Part shown: piece by piece, positions 6,559 to 11,824 of the stretch
Numbering within the stretch: position 1 is the stretch's first letter
How the letters are laid out: the number at the start of each line of letters is the position of its first letter
Assembly: GCA_021812505.1 (NCBI GenBank)
Contig: JAKANG010000009.1
Coordinates: 1-11,824 of the forward strand
Direction: 5' to 3'
Length of the DNA stretch: 11,824 nucleotides
From: Pseudomonadota bacterium
GTDB taxonomy: Bacteria; Pseudomonadota; Alphaproteobacteria; Rhizobiales; Beijerinckiaceae
The notes under the pieces: generated by a model
Seen by the model: only the letters and a program-made list of their open reading frames with translations
Told to the model about the DNA's origin: nothing
Database searches by the model: none
Made by a program: the position numbers and the translations under genes

Positions 6559-7153
6559 ACGCCCTGGTCTTGTCGAAGGCCGGAACCGCCGCCACGAAGG
6601 AGTCGAGCCAGGCGACGAGGCGCGGATGGCCGGCGCGCCAGGCGCCGTCGAAACGCAGGTCGAGATAGCCCAGCGCACAGGCGAGGGCGATCGCGCCGAT
6701 ATGGCTTGCGCCGGGTTGCGGCGGGGAGGCTTCGAGTGACGCCATCGCCCGATCGATCTTGCCGCGCTGATGCGCGATCCAGTTCTCGCTGTATTCGCTC
6801 TCCGCGCGCATGCGCTTCTCATAGATCTGCAGGATCGCGGCGTCGGCGACGCCGTCGGCGAGCGCTTCGAGCGTCAAGGCGGCGAAACGCGCCTCGCGTT
6901 CGGCCGGGATGACCCGGCCGCCGCCGGCGAGTTCGTCGAGATAAGCGCAGATCACCGCGCTGTCGTAAATGCAGGGCCCGTCCTCGCGCTCGAGCGTCGG
7001 GATCTTGCCGAGCGGATTTTTGACGCGAAGGACGTCTGTCGGATTGTTGGTGTCGGCGCGGACCAGTTCGATCCTGTCGTCAACGCCCGCCAAGGCGGCG
7101 GCGATGCGCGCCTTGCGGGAAAAAGGCGAGGTCGGCGAAAAATACAGCTTCAT
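6557..7153 (-). CDS. Glutathione S-transferase, YibF-like
   Basis: A 198-residue GST. The N-terminal thioredoxin-like domain begins MKLYFSPTSPFSRKARIAAA, with the candidate catalytic serine in the S6-S12 region. It includes NPLGKIPTLE (46-55), carrying the cis-proline P52, and the glutathione-contacting DSAVI (64-68). The all-helical C-terminal domain follows from about residue 85, including HIGAIALACALGYLDLRF. Such proteins conjugate or bind glutathione in the cytoplasm, and the YibF group is otherwise poorly characterised. Twelve further in-frame residues exist upstream (to 7189). I chose the ATG at 7153 because the fold begins right there and a GGAG ribosome-binding site (7162-7165) lies 8 bases upstream. 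It is convergent with the omp gene and downstream of the cold-shock gene on the same strand. Confidence 0.9.
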   Translation of the reverse strand: MKLYFSPTSPFSRKARIAAALAGVDDRIELVRADTNNPTDVLRVKNPLGKIPTLEREDGPCIYDSAVICAYLDELAGGGRVIPAEREARFAALTLEALADGVADAAILQIYEKRMRAESEYSENWIAHQRGKIDRAMASLEASPPQPGASHIGAIALACALGYLDLRFDGAWRAGHPRLVAWLDSFVAAVPAFDKTRA

Positions 7154-7266
7154 GGCGAGAACTCCGCGCACAGGCAAAATCGCGCGCATGAAGGCGAACC
7201 CGATTCTGTCTCCGGCCGCAAGCTTTTCGCTCGCATTGCGGGCGCCGCGAAACCCCGCCCCAGGCG

Positions 7267-7479
7267 TTACTCCAAATGGAGATTGACCGCCTTCGGCCCC
7301 TTGCCTTTTTTGTCGGGCTCGACCTCGAAGGTGAGTTTCTGGCCCTCGTTGAGCGCCGTCAGGCCGGCCTGTTCGACGGCGGTGATATGGACGAAAATAT
7401 CCTTGCCGCCGTCGGCGGGCCGAATGAAGCCCCAGCCTTTGTCCGCGTTGAAGAATTTGATCGTTCCCGACTGAGCCAT
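7267..7479 (-). CDS. Cold-shock domain protein (CspA family)
   Basis: A 70-residue single cold-shock domain. It has the RNA-binding motifs RNP1 KGWGFI (14-19) and RNP2 DIFVHI (27-32), preceded by SGTIKFFNADKG and followed by GQKLTFEVEPDKKGKGPKAVNL. It binds single-stranded RNA and DNA and acts as an RNA chaperone in the cytoplasm; whether this copy is cold-induced cannot be read from the coding sequence. An upstream in-frame extension (to 7542) was rejected because the domain starts at MAQSGT and an excellent GGAGGAA ribosome-binding site (7487-7493) precedes it by 7 bases. The region upstream is long and AT-rich, compatible with a structured leader as in other csp genes. A TATATAAC box on the minus strand (7593-7600) may be its -10 element. 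Confidence 0.95.
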   Translation of the reverse strand: MAQSGTIKFFNADKGWGFIRPADGGKDIFVHITAVEQAGLTALNEGQKLTFEVEPDKKGKGPKAVNLHLE

Positions 7480-7683
7480 GACGTGTTTCCTCCGTTCAAG
7501 GCCGACAGTTCGGGCGGCGCGCCGCTGGGATTGCAATTCCAAGTGCAGTCCACCCGGCCCGATTGCCTCGGCCGCTTGGCGGATCGCTTGCTGTTATATA
7601 GGCTTCTTGTATCGCAAGACCGGCGAATCCATTGCTCCGCCGCTTCGTCGAAACGAAATCCCCCAAGATCATACGTTGCGACA

Positions 7684-7743
7684 CAACATCACACTTGGCA
7701 AGAGTTTGTTTGCGTTTTTCTTCATTTACGTTAAGTGTTGTTG
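7684..7743. repeat. Long-range imperfect inverted repeat
   Basis: CAACA-TC-ACACTT (7684-7696) is complementary to AAGTGTTGTTG (7733-7743) apart from a 2-base bulge, giving 11 pairs around a 36-base T-rich loop. It lies between csp and the Sel1-like gene and its right arm overlaps the -35 hexamer proposed for the plus-strand promoter. It could be an RNA stem in a csp leader transcribed from further upstream, or a protein-binding dyad, or chance. Confidence 0.3.
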
Positions 7744-7769
7744 CGTATATTCGATGTATCGAATATATA
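7741..7769 (+). promoter_or_regulatory. Sigma-70-like promoter reading towards the Sel1-like gene
   Basis: TTGCGT (7741-7746), 17 bases, TATATA (7764-7769). Spacing is ideal and both hexamers are reasonable matches to the consensus. A transcript would begin near 7776 and have a leader of about 200 bases before the GTG at 7978, which is long and lowers confidence. The palindrome at 7746-7767 fills the gap between the two hexamers, the classic place for a repressor. Confidence 0.4.
7746..7767. promoter_or_regulatory. 22-base palindrome, candidate operator
   Basis: TATATTCGAT (7746-7755), spacer GT, ATCGAATATA (7758-7767): ten of ten positions are complementary. A second dyad overlaps it, GATGTAT (7753-7759) with ATACATC (7767-7773). 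The length, perfect symmetry and position inside a promoter suit a site for a dimeric helix-turn-helix regulator. No regulator gene is adjacent in this window. Confidence 0.5.
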
Positions 7770-7977
7770 CATCATATTGTACGCTAAAGCTATACCGCAC
7801 CGCGCCTCATTCGTCGTGTATCGATGTCGTCCTGCTTGACTTTTTTATTGCCGCGGGCCGCTCGCTGAAGCTTGGCCGCTTCCTCGGAGGCGTGGCCGAT
7901 CCCGACAAAACCATCGCATCTGTCAGGCGTGTGCGCCAAGTGTTACATTCGACCCGACGGGAGGGACCGGGGGCGCC

Positions 7978-8847
7978 GTGAGCAGAGCAGGATTTTTGGC
8001 GATTTCATTCGGAATGAGGCTGTTGGTCCTGGCCTCTGCGCCTTTCGCTCGCGCGGAAAAGCTCGCCTGCGCAAAACCCTCCGATATTGAACAGCAAGGC
8101 CAAATCACTCACCGATTTGAAGGCCCGGACGCTCAGCTTTTCATCGACGCGATCGAGCCGGGCGCAGGTAAGGAAGAATGGAACTCCGTCATGGTCCTGT
8201 CCGGACCTTACGTGTTCGGCGGCGCGGTCGCCTTCGTAGGAACGAGGGACTGCCTGAACGGCATGAAGTTTCTTGAGCCGGTCGAAATCGATAAGGCGCT
8301 CCGAATGGTTGAGCGCCGCCGCGAAGGGAAGCCGGCATCCGTCGTGGAGCTTGAGCACGAAGCCGCACAGGGCGACGCCGAGGCGGAATATCACATCGGA
8401 GTTCGGCGCGAGCTCATACGGCGAGGCTCCGGCCGGGCGCTGCTGACGCAAGCGGCGGAACAGAACTTCGGCCCCGCGATCTTCGGCTTGGAATATCTGG
8501 CAGGGAGTCTCGACTACTCGAAGGTGAAAACAGGAGACGTTTGGCTGCCCTCTCCAGATCCCGCAGCCGACCGGCCGGCCGGTTATTGCTGGCTGCGCGT
8601 CGGCTCGCGCCTGAAGGACGCGGGAACGCGAAGGGCTGCAACGGAGCTCGCGAAAGAACTCCTGACCAGAATGTCCGAAACCAAAAAGCAAGGAGGGAAG
8701 AGCTTTGGGCCAAGGCGCAAAAGGACCTTGAACATCCCAGGTGCAAATGAAGAAGGCCGCGCGGCCGGCGGAACGGGCAATGCCGGCTCCGGGCGGACTT
8801 CCGCCATTGAAAGCAGGCTTGTCGCCGCGCGCGTCCCGCCCTTTTGA
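7978..8847 (+). CDS. Secreted Sel1-like repeat protein, C-terminus possibly frameshifted
   Basis: As read, 289 residues from a GTG start. Residues 1-26 look like a signal peptide (GFLAISFGMRLLVLASAPFARA, then EKLAC), so export is likely; C31 and C92 could form a disulfide. Residues 123-175 contain degenerate Sel1-like helices, AAQGDAEAEYHIGV and then LTQAAEQNFGPAIFGLEYLA, followed by YCWLRVGSRLKDAGTRRAA, the pattern that often closes Sel1 proteins. From residue 237 on the reading becomes low-complexity and Gly/Ala-rich. The -1 frame instead gives KARREELWAKAQKDLEHPRC and a stop at 8748-8750, which looks like the natural end. The start could also be the ATG at 8014, but the GTG has GGAGG at 7960-7964 upstream and keeps the full signal peptide. 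Function unknown; Sel1 repeats mediate protein contacts. Confidence 0.65.
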   Translation: MSRAGFLAISFGMRLLVLASAPFARAEKLACAKPSDIEQQGQITHRFEGPDAQLFIDAIEPGAGKEEWNSVMVLSGPYVFGGAVAFVGTRDCLNGMKFLEPVEIDKALRMVERRREGKPASVVELEHEAAQGDAEAEYHIGVRRELIRRGSGRALLTQAAEQNFGPAIFGLEYLAGSLDYSKVKTGDVWLPSPDPAADRPAGYCWLRVGSRLKDAGTRRAATELAKELLTRMSETKKQGGKSFGPRRKRTLNIPGANEEGRAAGGTGNAGSGRTSAIESRLVAARVPPF

Positions 8848-8866
8848 GGCCTTGCGGCTTGGTCAC

Positions 8867-8880
8867 GAAGCGTTTGCTTC
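8867..8880. terminator. Small hairpin between convergent genes (weak)
   Basis: GAAGC (8867-8871), GTTT loop, GCTTC (8876-8880) lies between the end of the Sel1-like gene and the stop of rlmJ. It is short and lacks a T-tract on either strand, so a terminator role is doubtful. Confidence 0.2.
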
Positions 8881-9735
8881 TCATCCCTGGGCGCCGTGCT
8901 CCGCGTCGCCGCCGCGTTCGATCGAAAATTCGGCGCCTGGTCCGCGCGCCAGGGCGCCCGCCAGCGCGGGAAGAATGTTCTTCATTTCATCTTCAAGGAC
9001 ATAGGGCGGGTTGACGACCATCAGCCCGGTGCGGGCGAGCGGGCGCCCTAACGCCGGCGTTTCGACCTGAAGCTCGATCCGCAGCCAGTCCGGCGCCTGC
9101 GCGGCGAGCGCGCGGCAGAAGGCGTTTGCGATTTCCGGCTCCTTGACCGGCTGCCAGACAATGAAAATCCCGGTTGGCCATTTGCGCATGGCCGCGACAA
9201 CCGCATCGAACAGGCGTTCATATTCGTCGCGGCGCTCGAAGGGCGGATCGATCAGCACCAGGCCGCGCCGCTCCCTGGGCGGCAGATAAGCCCTGAGCCC
9301 GCCATAGCCGTCGATCTCAATTTGCTTGACCCTGGCGTCGCGGCCCACGGCCCGGCGCAGGGCTTGCGCCGCTTCGGGCAGCAATTCGCAGAACAGGGCG
9401 CGGTCCTGCGGCCGCAGCAGGGATTGCGCGATCAGGGGCGAACCGGGGTAAAGCCGCGGGGCGCCCGCCGCGCGCACGACGTCGAGATAGGGCGCCAGCA
9501 GGCCCGAGGCCTCGCCGAGATCGGCGCCCTCAAGCAGCCGCAGGATCCCGTCGCGCGCCTCGCCGGAGCGCGCCGCTTCAGGCCCCGACAGGTCGTAAAG
9601 CCCCGCCCCGGCGTGGGTGTCGATGACGCGGAACGGCTTGTCCTTGCGGCGCAGGTAGAGCAGCGTCCGGACCAGGACCGCATGTTTCAGGACATCGGCG
9701 AAATTGCCGGCGTGGAATTCGTGGCGGTAGTTCAT
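8881..9735 (-). CDS. rlmJ: 23S rRNA (adenine(2030)-N6)-methyltransferase RlmJ
   Basis: A 284-residue enzyme that methylates N6 of A2030 in 23S rRNA using S-adenosylmethionine. The family's N-terminal signature MNYRHEFHAGNFADVLKHAV (1-20) is intact. The SAM-binding motif is DTHAGAGLYDL (39-49). The N6-methyltransferase motif reads LIDPPFERRDEY (161-172), with Phe where many members have Tyr (DPPY), a substitution common in this enzyme class. A conserved PPYVLEDEMK lies near the end (243-252). The frame stays open far upstream (to 10398), but that part is only the shadow of the RNase gene. The ATG at 9735 matches the family start and overlaps the RNase T2 stop as ATGA, so the two are translationally coupled. 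Confidence 0.95.
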   Translation of the reverse strand: MNYRHEFHAGNFADVLKHAVLVRTLLYLRRKDKPFRVIDTHAGAGLYDLSGPEAARSGEARDGILRLLEGADLGEASGLLAPYLDVVRAAGAPRLYPGSPLIAQSLLRPQDRALFCELLPEAAQALRRAVGRDARVKQIEIDGYGGLRAYLPPRERRGLVLIDPPFERRDEYERLFDAVVAAMRKWPTGIFIVWQPVKEPEIANAFCRALAAQAPDWLRIELQVETPALGRPLARTGLMVVNPPYVLEDEMKNILPALAGALARGPGAEFSIERGGDAEHGAQG

Positions 9736-10502
9736 CGCCCGGCGGGGACGACCACGCTCATGTCGCGGCAGCCCTCCCGCGCGACCTCCGGACAGGACAC
9801 GAAATCGCGCAAATCCTTCGACAGGCAGAAGCGCGCCTCGAGAAACAGGCCGCGCCGGCAGGTCACCGCCATCATGCCGGCGCGCAGGCGCGGATTGGCC
9901 GCCATGAAGGCGCGCTGGATGTTTTGGGGCGCGAGCCGCTGGTCGGCCTGGGGCGCCTTGAGCGGCGGCGGAACGGCGACCGAATCGCGCGCGGCGCGGA
10001 CATCGGCGAAATAGCCCGAAGGACTCTTGCCGGAACACAGGCCGTGCTGGCGCCATTCGTGGCGCGCGAGGCCGGGATCGGGATAGAGATCGCCAAGCCG
10101 CGACAGGACCGAATAAGGCAGGTAAGGATTGCCGGGGCACTGGCTGGGATAGCCATCGGCGTTCTGCGGCCACAGGCCGTGAACGACGAAGCCGGGATTG
10201 GCGCCCGGCGCGCATTGTGCCGAACCGCGCCGCGCGCCGATCGTCGCGCAGAAGCTCGGCGACCACGAGAGGGATAGGACGTAGAAATCGAAATCGCCGG
10301 ACGCAGCGCCGCTGCGCCAAGGTTCCGACCCGGCACGGCCGCCCGGCCCGAAACGACCGGTCGGCGCGGATGGCGACGCCGGCTGGCGGTCGGCGCAACG
10401 GTCGAGCAGGCAGTCGTCCGCCCGGGCCGGCGCGACGACATCGGGCGCCGCGACGAAAAGCATCAGGATCGCGGCCAAAATCGCCGCCGAGAGCGCCTTC
10501 AT
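9732..10502 (-). CDS. Secreted ribonuclease T2 family protein
   Basis: A 256-residue RNase T2 (RNase I type), an endoribonuclease with broad base specificity that makes 2',3'-cyclic phosphates. Both conserved active-site segments are present: FVVHGLWPQ (105-113) with catalytic H108, and RHEWRQHGLCSG (147-158) with H148, E149 and H153. Residues 1-28 form a signal peptide (MKALSAAILAAILMLFVAAP...ARA), so it acts in the periplasm or outside. Between the signal and the fold (FDFYVLSLSWSPSFC, from residue 71) lies an unusual linker with a cysteine pair (DDCLLDRC) and a Pro/Gly/Arg-rich stretch. I chose the ATG at 10502 over the upstream in-frame ATG at 10553 because only the former starts with a proper signal peptide. 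It follows a small secreted protein gene by 19 bases and overlaps rlmJ. Confidence 0.95.
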   Translation of the reverse strand: MKALSAAILAAILMLFVAAPDVVAPARADDCLLDRCADRQPASPSAPTGRFGPGGRAGSEPWRSGAASGDFDFYVLSLSWSPSFCATIGARRGSAQCAPGANPGFVVHGLWPQNADGYPSQCPGNPYLPYSVLSRLGDLYPDPGLARHEWRQHGLCSGKSPSGYFADVRAARDSVAVPPPLKAPQADQRLAPQNIQRAFMAANPRLRAGMMAVTCRRGLFLEARFCLSKDLRDFVSCPEVAREGCRDMSVVVPAGR

Positions 10503-10521
10503 CCCGCCGTCCGGTGGCCGA

Positions 10522-10968
10522 TCAGGGGCCGACGCCGTCGCACATCGGCGCATAGGCGCGATAGCGGTCGAGTCCCTCCACGCACCATTCGACGCCGCGA
10601 TTGAAGCTCATCAGGCCGCCGCGCTCGATGATCGTGTATTTGATCGTGCGCACGCTGGAATCGTTGAACGAGGCCTTGGCGACGCAATAACGGCGGGGAA
10701 TGAACTCGGCGCCATTAGCGCGATAAGCATATTCGCGGATGGCGTTGAAGCCGGTGATGCGCAGGGGCGAGTTGGCATAGAAGGTCTCCGACGTCGCGAA
10801 ACGCTGCGAGATTTCATAAAGCGAAACCCCGTCGTCGCATGGCGGCATGCGCCCGTCATAGGGAAGAGTGAAGAAATCCTCGGCGCGCTCCCGCGGACCG
10901 GCGACGGCGGCGCCGGCGCAAAGCGCCAGCAGGGCGGTCGCCAGAATGGCGCTACGGGTCGAATGCAT
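10522..10968 (-). CDS. Small secreted protein with four mature cysteines, function unknown
   Basis: A 148-residue protein with a clear signal peptide, MHSTRSAILATALLALCAGA plus AVA, cleaved before GPRER. The mature part has four cysteines (C44, C95, C129, C143), which could form two disulfides after export. Motifs include LPYDGRMPPCDDGVSLYEIS (35-54), RITGFNAIREYAYRANG (70-86) and RRYCVAKASF (92-101), and it ends GVEWCVEGLDRYRAYAPMCD. I recognise this as the type of short conserved exported protein seen in Hyphomicrobiales, but know no function. A GGGGGA ribosome-binding site precedes the ATG. It lies 19 bases upstream of the RNase T2 gene on the same strand, so the two are probably co-transcribed; whether the proteins interact is open. 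Confidence 0.88.
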   Translation of the reverse strand: MHSTRSAILATALLALCAGAAVAGPRERAEDFFTLPYDGRMPPCDDGVSLYEISQRFATSETFYANSPLRITGFNAIREYAYRANGAEFIPRRYCVAKASFNDSSVRTIKYTIIERGGLMSFNRGVEWCVEGLDRYRAYAPMCDGVGP

Positions 10969-11091
10969 GGTGTCCCCCGGCTGCTATGGCGAGGACGATG
11001 CGCAAAGAAGGGCGGGCGCGTCAAGGCGCTTTTCACGACAAAGCCGCGCGCGGCGACCTTCGCGGGGCCGGCGTTGCGCTGGAACAACAAT

Positions 11092-11105
11092 CGCGGGGCG
11101 CCGCG
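11092..11105 (-). terminator. Possible weak terminator after prfC
   Basis: CGCGG and CCGCG form a 5-base-pair GC stem with a 4-base loop immediately after the prfC stop. On the minus strand it is followed by ATTGTTGTT. The stem is short and the tract is interrupted, so it may be a weak terminator or a chance hairpin. Confidence 0.3.
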
Positions 11106-11107
11106 GA

Positions 11108-11824
11108 TCAGCTCCGCGCGATCTGGTAATCCTTGATGTCGGCGAATTTGATCGCCGGCCAGCGTTCCTGGTCATAGCGCAGGTTGAACGCCGATTGCGC
11201 CAGAAAGACCGGCGCGCCGTCGAGATCGTTGGCCATGGAGGAGGGATAGGCGCGGACGAATTTTTCCAGTTCGGCCGGATCGTCGGCAGAGATCCAGCGG
11301 CAGATCTCGAAGCGGCTGGTCTCGAAACTGACCGGCAGGCCATATTCCGCCTGAAGGCGCTCGGCGAGCACGTCGAGCTGGAGCGCGCCGACCACCCCGA
11401 CCATGGCGGGGGAGCCGTCATGGGGCAGGAAAAGCTGCACGACCCCCTCCTCCGCCATCTGTTGCAAGGCCTCGCGCAATTTTTTGGCCTTCATCGCGTC
11501 GCCCAGTTTTACGCGCCGCAATATCTCGGGCGCAAAACTCGGCACGCCGCGAAAGACCAGATTTTCGCCCTCGGTCAGCGTGTCGCCAATGCGCAAAGCG
11601 CCATGATTGGGAATGCCGACCACGTCGCCGGCGTAAGCCTCATCCGCGAGCTGGCGGTCCTGGGCGAAGAAGAATTGCGGCGCGTTGAGCGCGATGTTCT
11701 TCCCCGTGCGCGATAGCCGCGCCTTCATCCCGCGCGAAAGTTTTCCCGACGTCACGCGCAGAAAGGCGATGCGGTCACGGTGGTTGGGGTCCATGTTCGC
11801 CTGAATCTTGAACACGAAGCCAGT
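11108..11824 (-). CDS. prfC: Peptide chain release factor 3, C-terminal part
   Basis: The 3' 238 codons of prfC; the 5' part, including the GTPase domain, lies beyond the window. The visible protein enters at TGFVFKIQANMDPNHRDRIA, the RF3 hallmark that opens the EF-Tu-like domain II. It continues through RVTSGKLSRGMKARLSRTGK and EAYAGDVVGIPNHGALRIGDT. The RF3 C-terminal domain follows, with MAEEGVVQLFLPHDGSPAMV, GVVGALQLDVLAERLQAEYG and the end FADIKDYQIARS. RF3 is a GTPase that releases RF1 and RF2 from the ribosome after termination. Full-length proteins are about 530 residues, so slightly less than half is seen. A 139-base gap separates it from the next gene downstream on the same strand. 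Confidence 0.97.
   Translation of the reverse strand, partial: TGFVFKIQANMDPNHRDRIAFLRVTSGKLSRGMKARLSRTGKNIALNAPQFFFAQDRQLADEAYAGDVVGIPNHGALRIGDTLTEGENLVFRGVPSFAPEILRRVKLGDAMKAKKLREALQQMAEEGVVQLFLPHDGSPAMVGVVGALQLDVLAERLQAEYGLPVSFETSRFEICRWISADDPAELEKFVRAYPSSMANDLDGAPVFLAQSAFNLRYDQERWPAIKFADIKDYQIARS

Larger units (their letters stand above)
7480..7977. other. Long intergenic region between csp and the Sel1-like gene
   Basis: This is about 500 bases with no gene I can support. One open reading frame (7478-7981, plus) crosses it but has no family features, is Cys/Tyr-rich in an unlikely way and has no ribosome-binding site. The part nearest csp (7480-7590) is GC-rich. The middle (7590-7830) is AT-rich and carries regulatory-looking symmetry: an imperfect long-range inverted repeat, a 22-base palindrome and a sigma-70-like promoter. 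The final part (7830-7977) is GC-rich and ends in GGAGG (7960-7964) before the GTG start at 7978. It serves as the divergent control region for both neighbours. Confidence 0.6.

Noticed and set aside
7836..7841. TTGACT, a near-consensus -35 hexamer
   Set aside because: No acceptable -10 hexamer lies 16-18 bases downstream (the region is CGCTCG), so it is not called a promoter.
7478..7981. A 167-codon plus-strand frame across the csp upstream region
   Set aside because: No ribosome-binding site or family signature; it changes from Arg-rich to Cys/Tyr-rich with the base composition, as non-coding DNA would.
8541..8750. Separate 69-codon gene in the alternative frame of the Sel1-like gene
   Set aside because: Only its last 20 or so codons look coding; it is better explained as the displaced C-terminus of the Sel1-like gene than as an independent gene.
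1..11824. Mobile elements, CRISPR arrays, tRNA/rRNA genes or toxin-antitoxin modules
   Set aside because: No transposase, integrase, terminal repeats, regularly spaced repeats or tRNA-like sequence was recognised in either strand by eye.

Overview
This window looks like a chromosomal stretch from a high-GC alphaproteobacterium, most likely of the order Hyphomicrobiales (Rhizobiales). The pointers are the MoxR / DUF58 / DUF4159-type cluster divergent from DUF1285 / NUDIX CoA pyrophosphatase / DUF6111 / CCA-adding enzyme, an Omp25/Omp31-type outer-membrane barrel, and very GC-rich third codon positions with dense ATGA stop/start overlaps. Genus cannot be fixed by eye; Beijerinckiaceae or Methylocystaceae relatives would fit. 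No rRNA, tRNA, CRISPR array, insertion sequence, integrase or phage gene is visible.

Left arm (1-2288, minus strand): a tightly packed operon reading right to left, consisting of a MoxR AAA+ ATPase, a DUF58 protein, and the N-terminus of a BatA/DUF4159-like membrane protein that runs out of the window. Stop and start codons overlap at both junctions. This is the usual layout of a MoxR chaperone working with von Willebrand-like partners on envelope or stress functions.

Centre-left (2422-5492, plus strand): DUF1285 protein, CoA pyrophosphatase of the NUDIX family, a small DUF6111 membrane protein and the CCA tRNA nucleotidyltransferase are chained by overlapping or abutting codons, so they are almost certainly one coupled transcript. 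An 85-residue protein of unknown function follows after 46 bases. The 133-base divergent region (2289-2421) carries dyad symmetries that could regulate either side.

Centre (5493-7479): an AT-rich leader precedes a signal-peptide-bearing outer-membrane beta-barrel protein, which ends in a strong intrinsic terminator. Convergent to it on the minus strand is a glutathione S-transferase (YibF-like), and upstream of that, also on the minus strand, a cold-shock protein.

Accessory-looking stretch (7480-8847): about 500 bases without a convincing gene, AT-rich in the middle, holding a 22-base palindrome inside a plausible sigma-70-like promoter. It leads into a GTG-started, secreted, Sel1-like protein whose C-terminus looks frameshifted.

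Right arm (8881-11824, minus strand): an operon of a small secreted cysteine-containing protein, a secreted RNase T2 and the 23S rRNA methyltransferase RlmJ (4-base overlap between the last two). It is preceded by the C-terminal part of peptide-chain release factor 3 (prfC), cut by the window edge.

Most of the window is ordinary housekeeping sequence. I do not see a convincing new defence or mobile system. The points that most deserve a second look are the palindrome/promoter at 7741-7773, the apparent frameshift in the Sel1-like gene, the AT-rich leader of the outer-membrane protein, and the secreted RNase operon.
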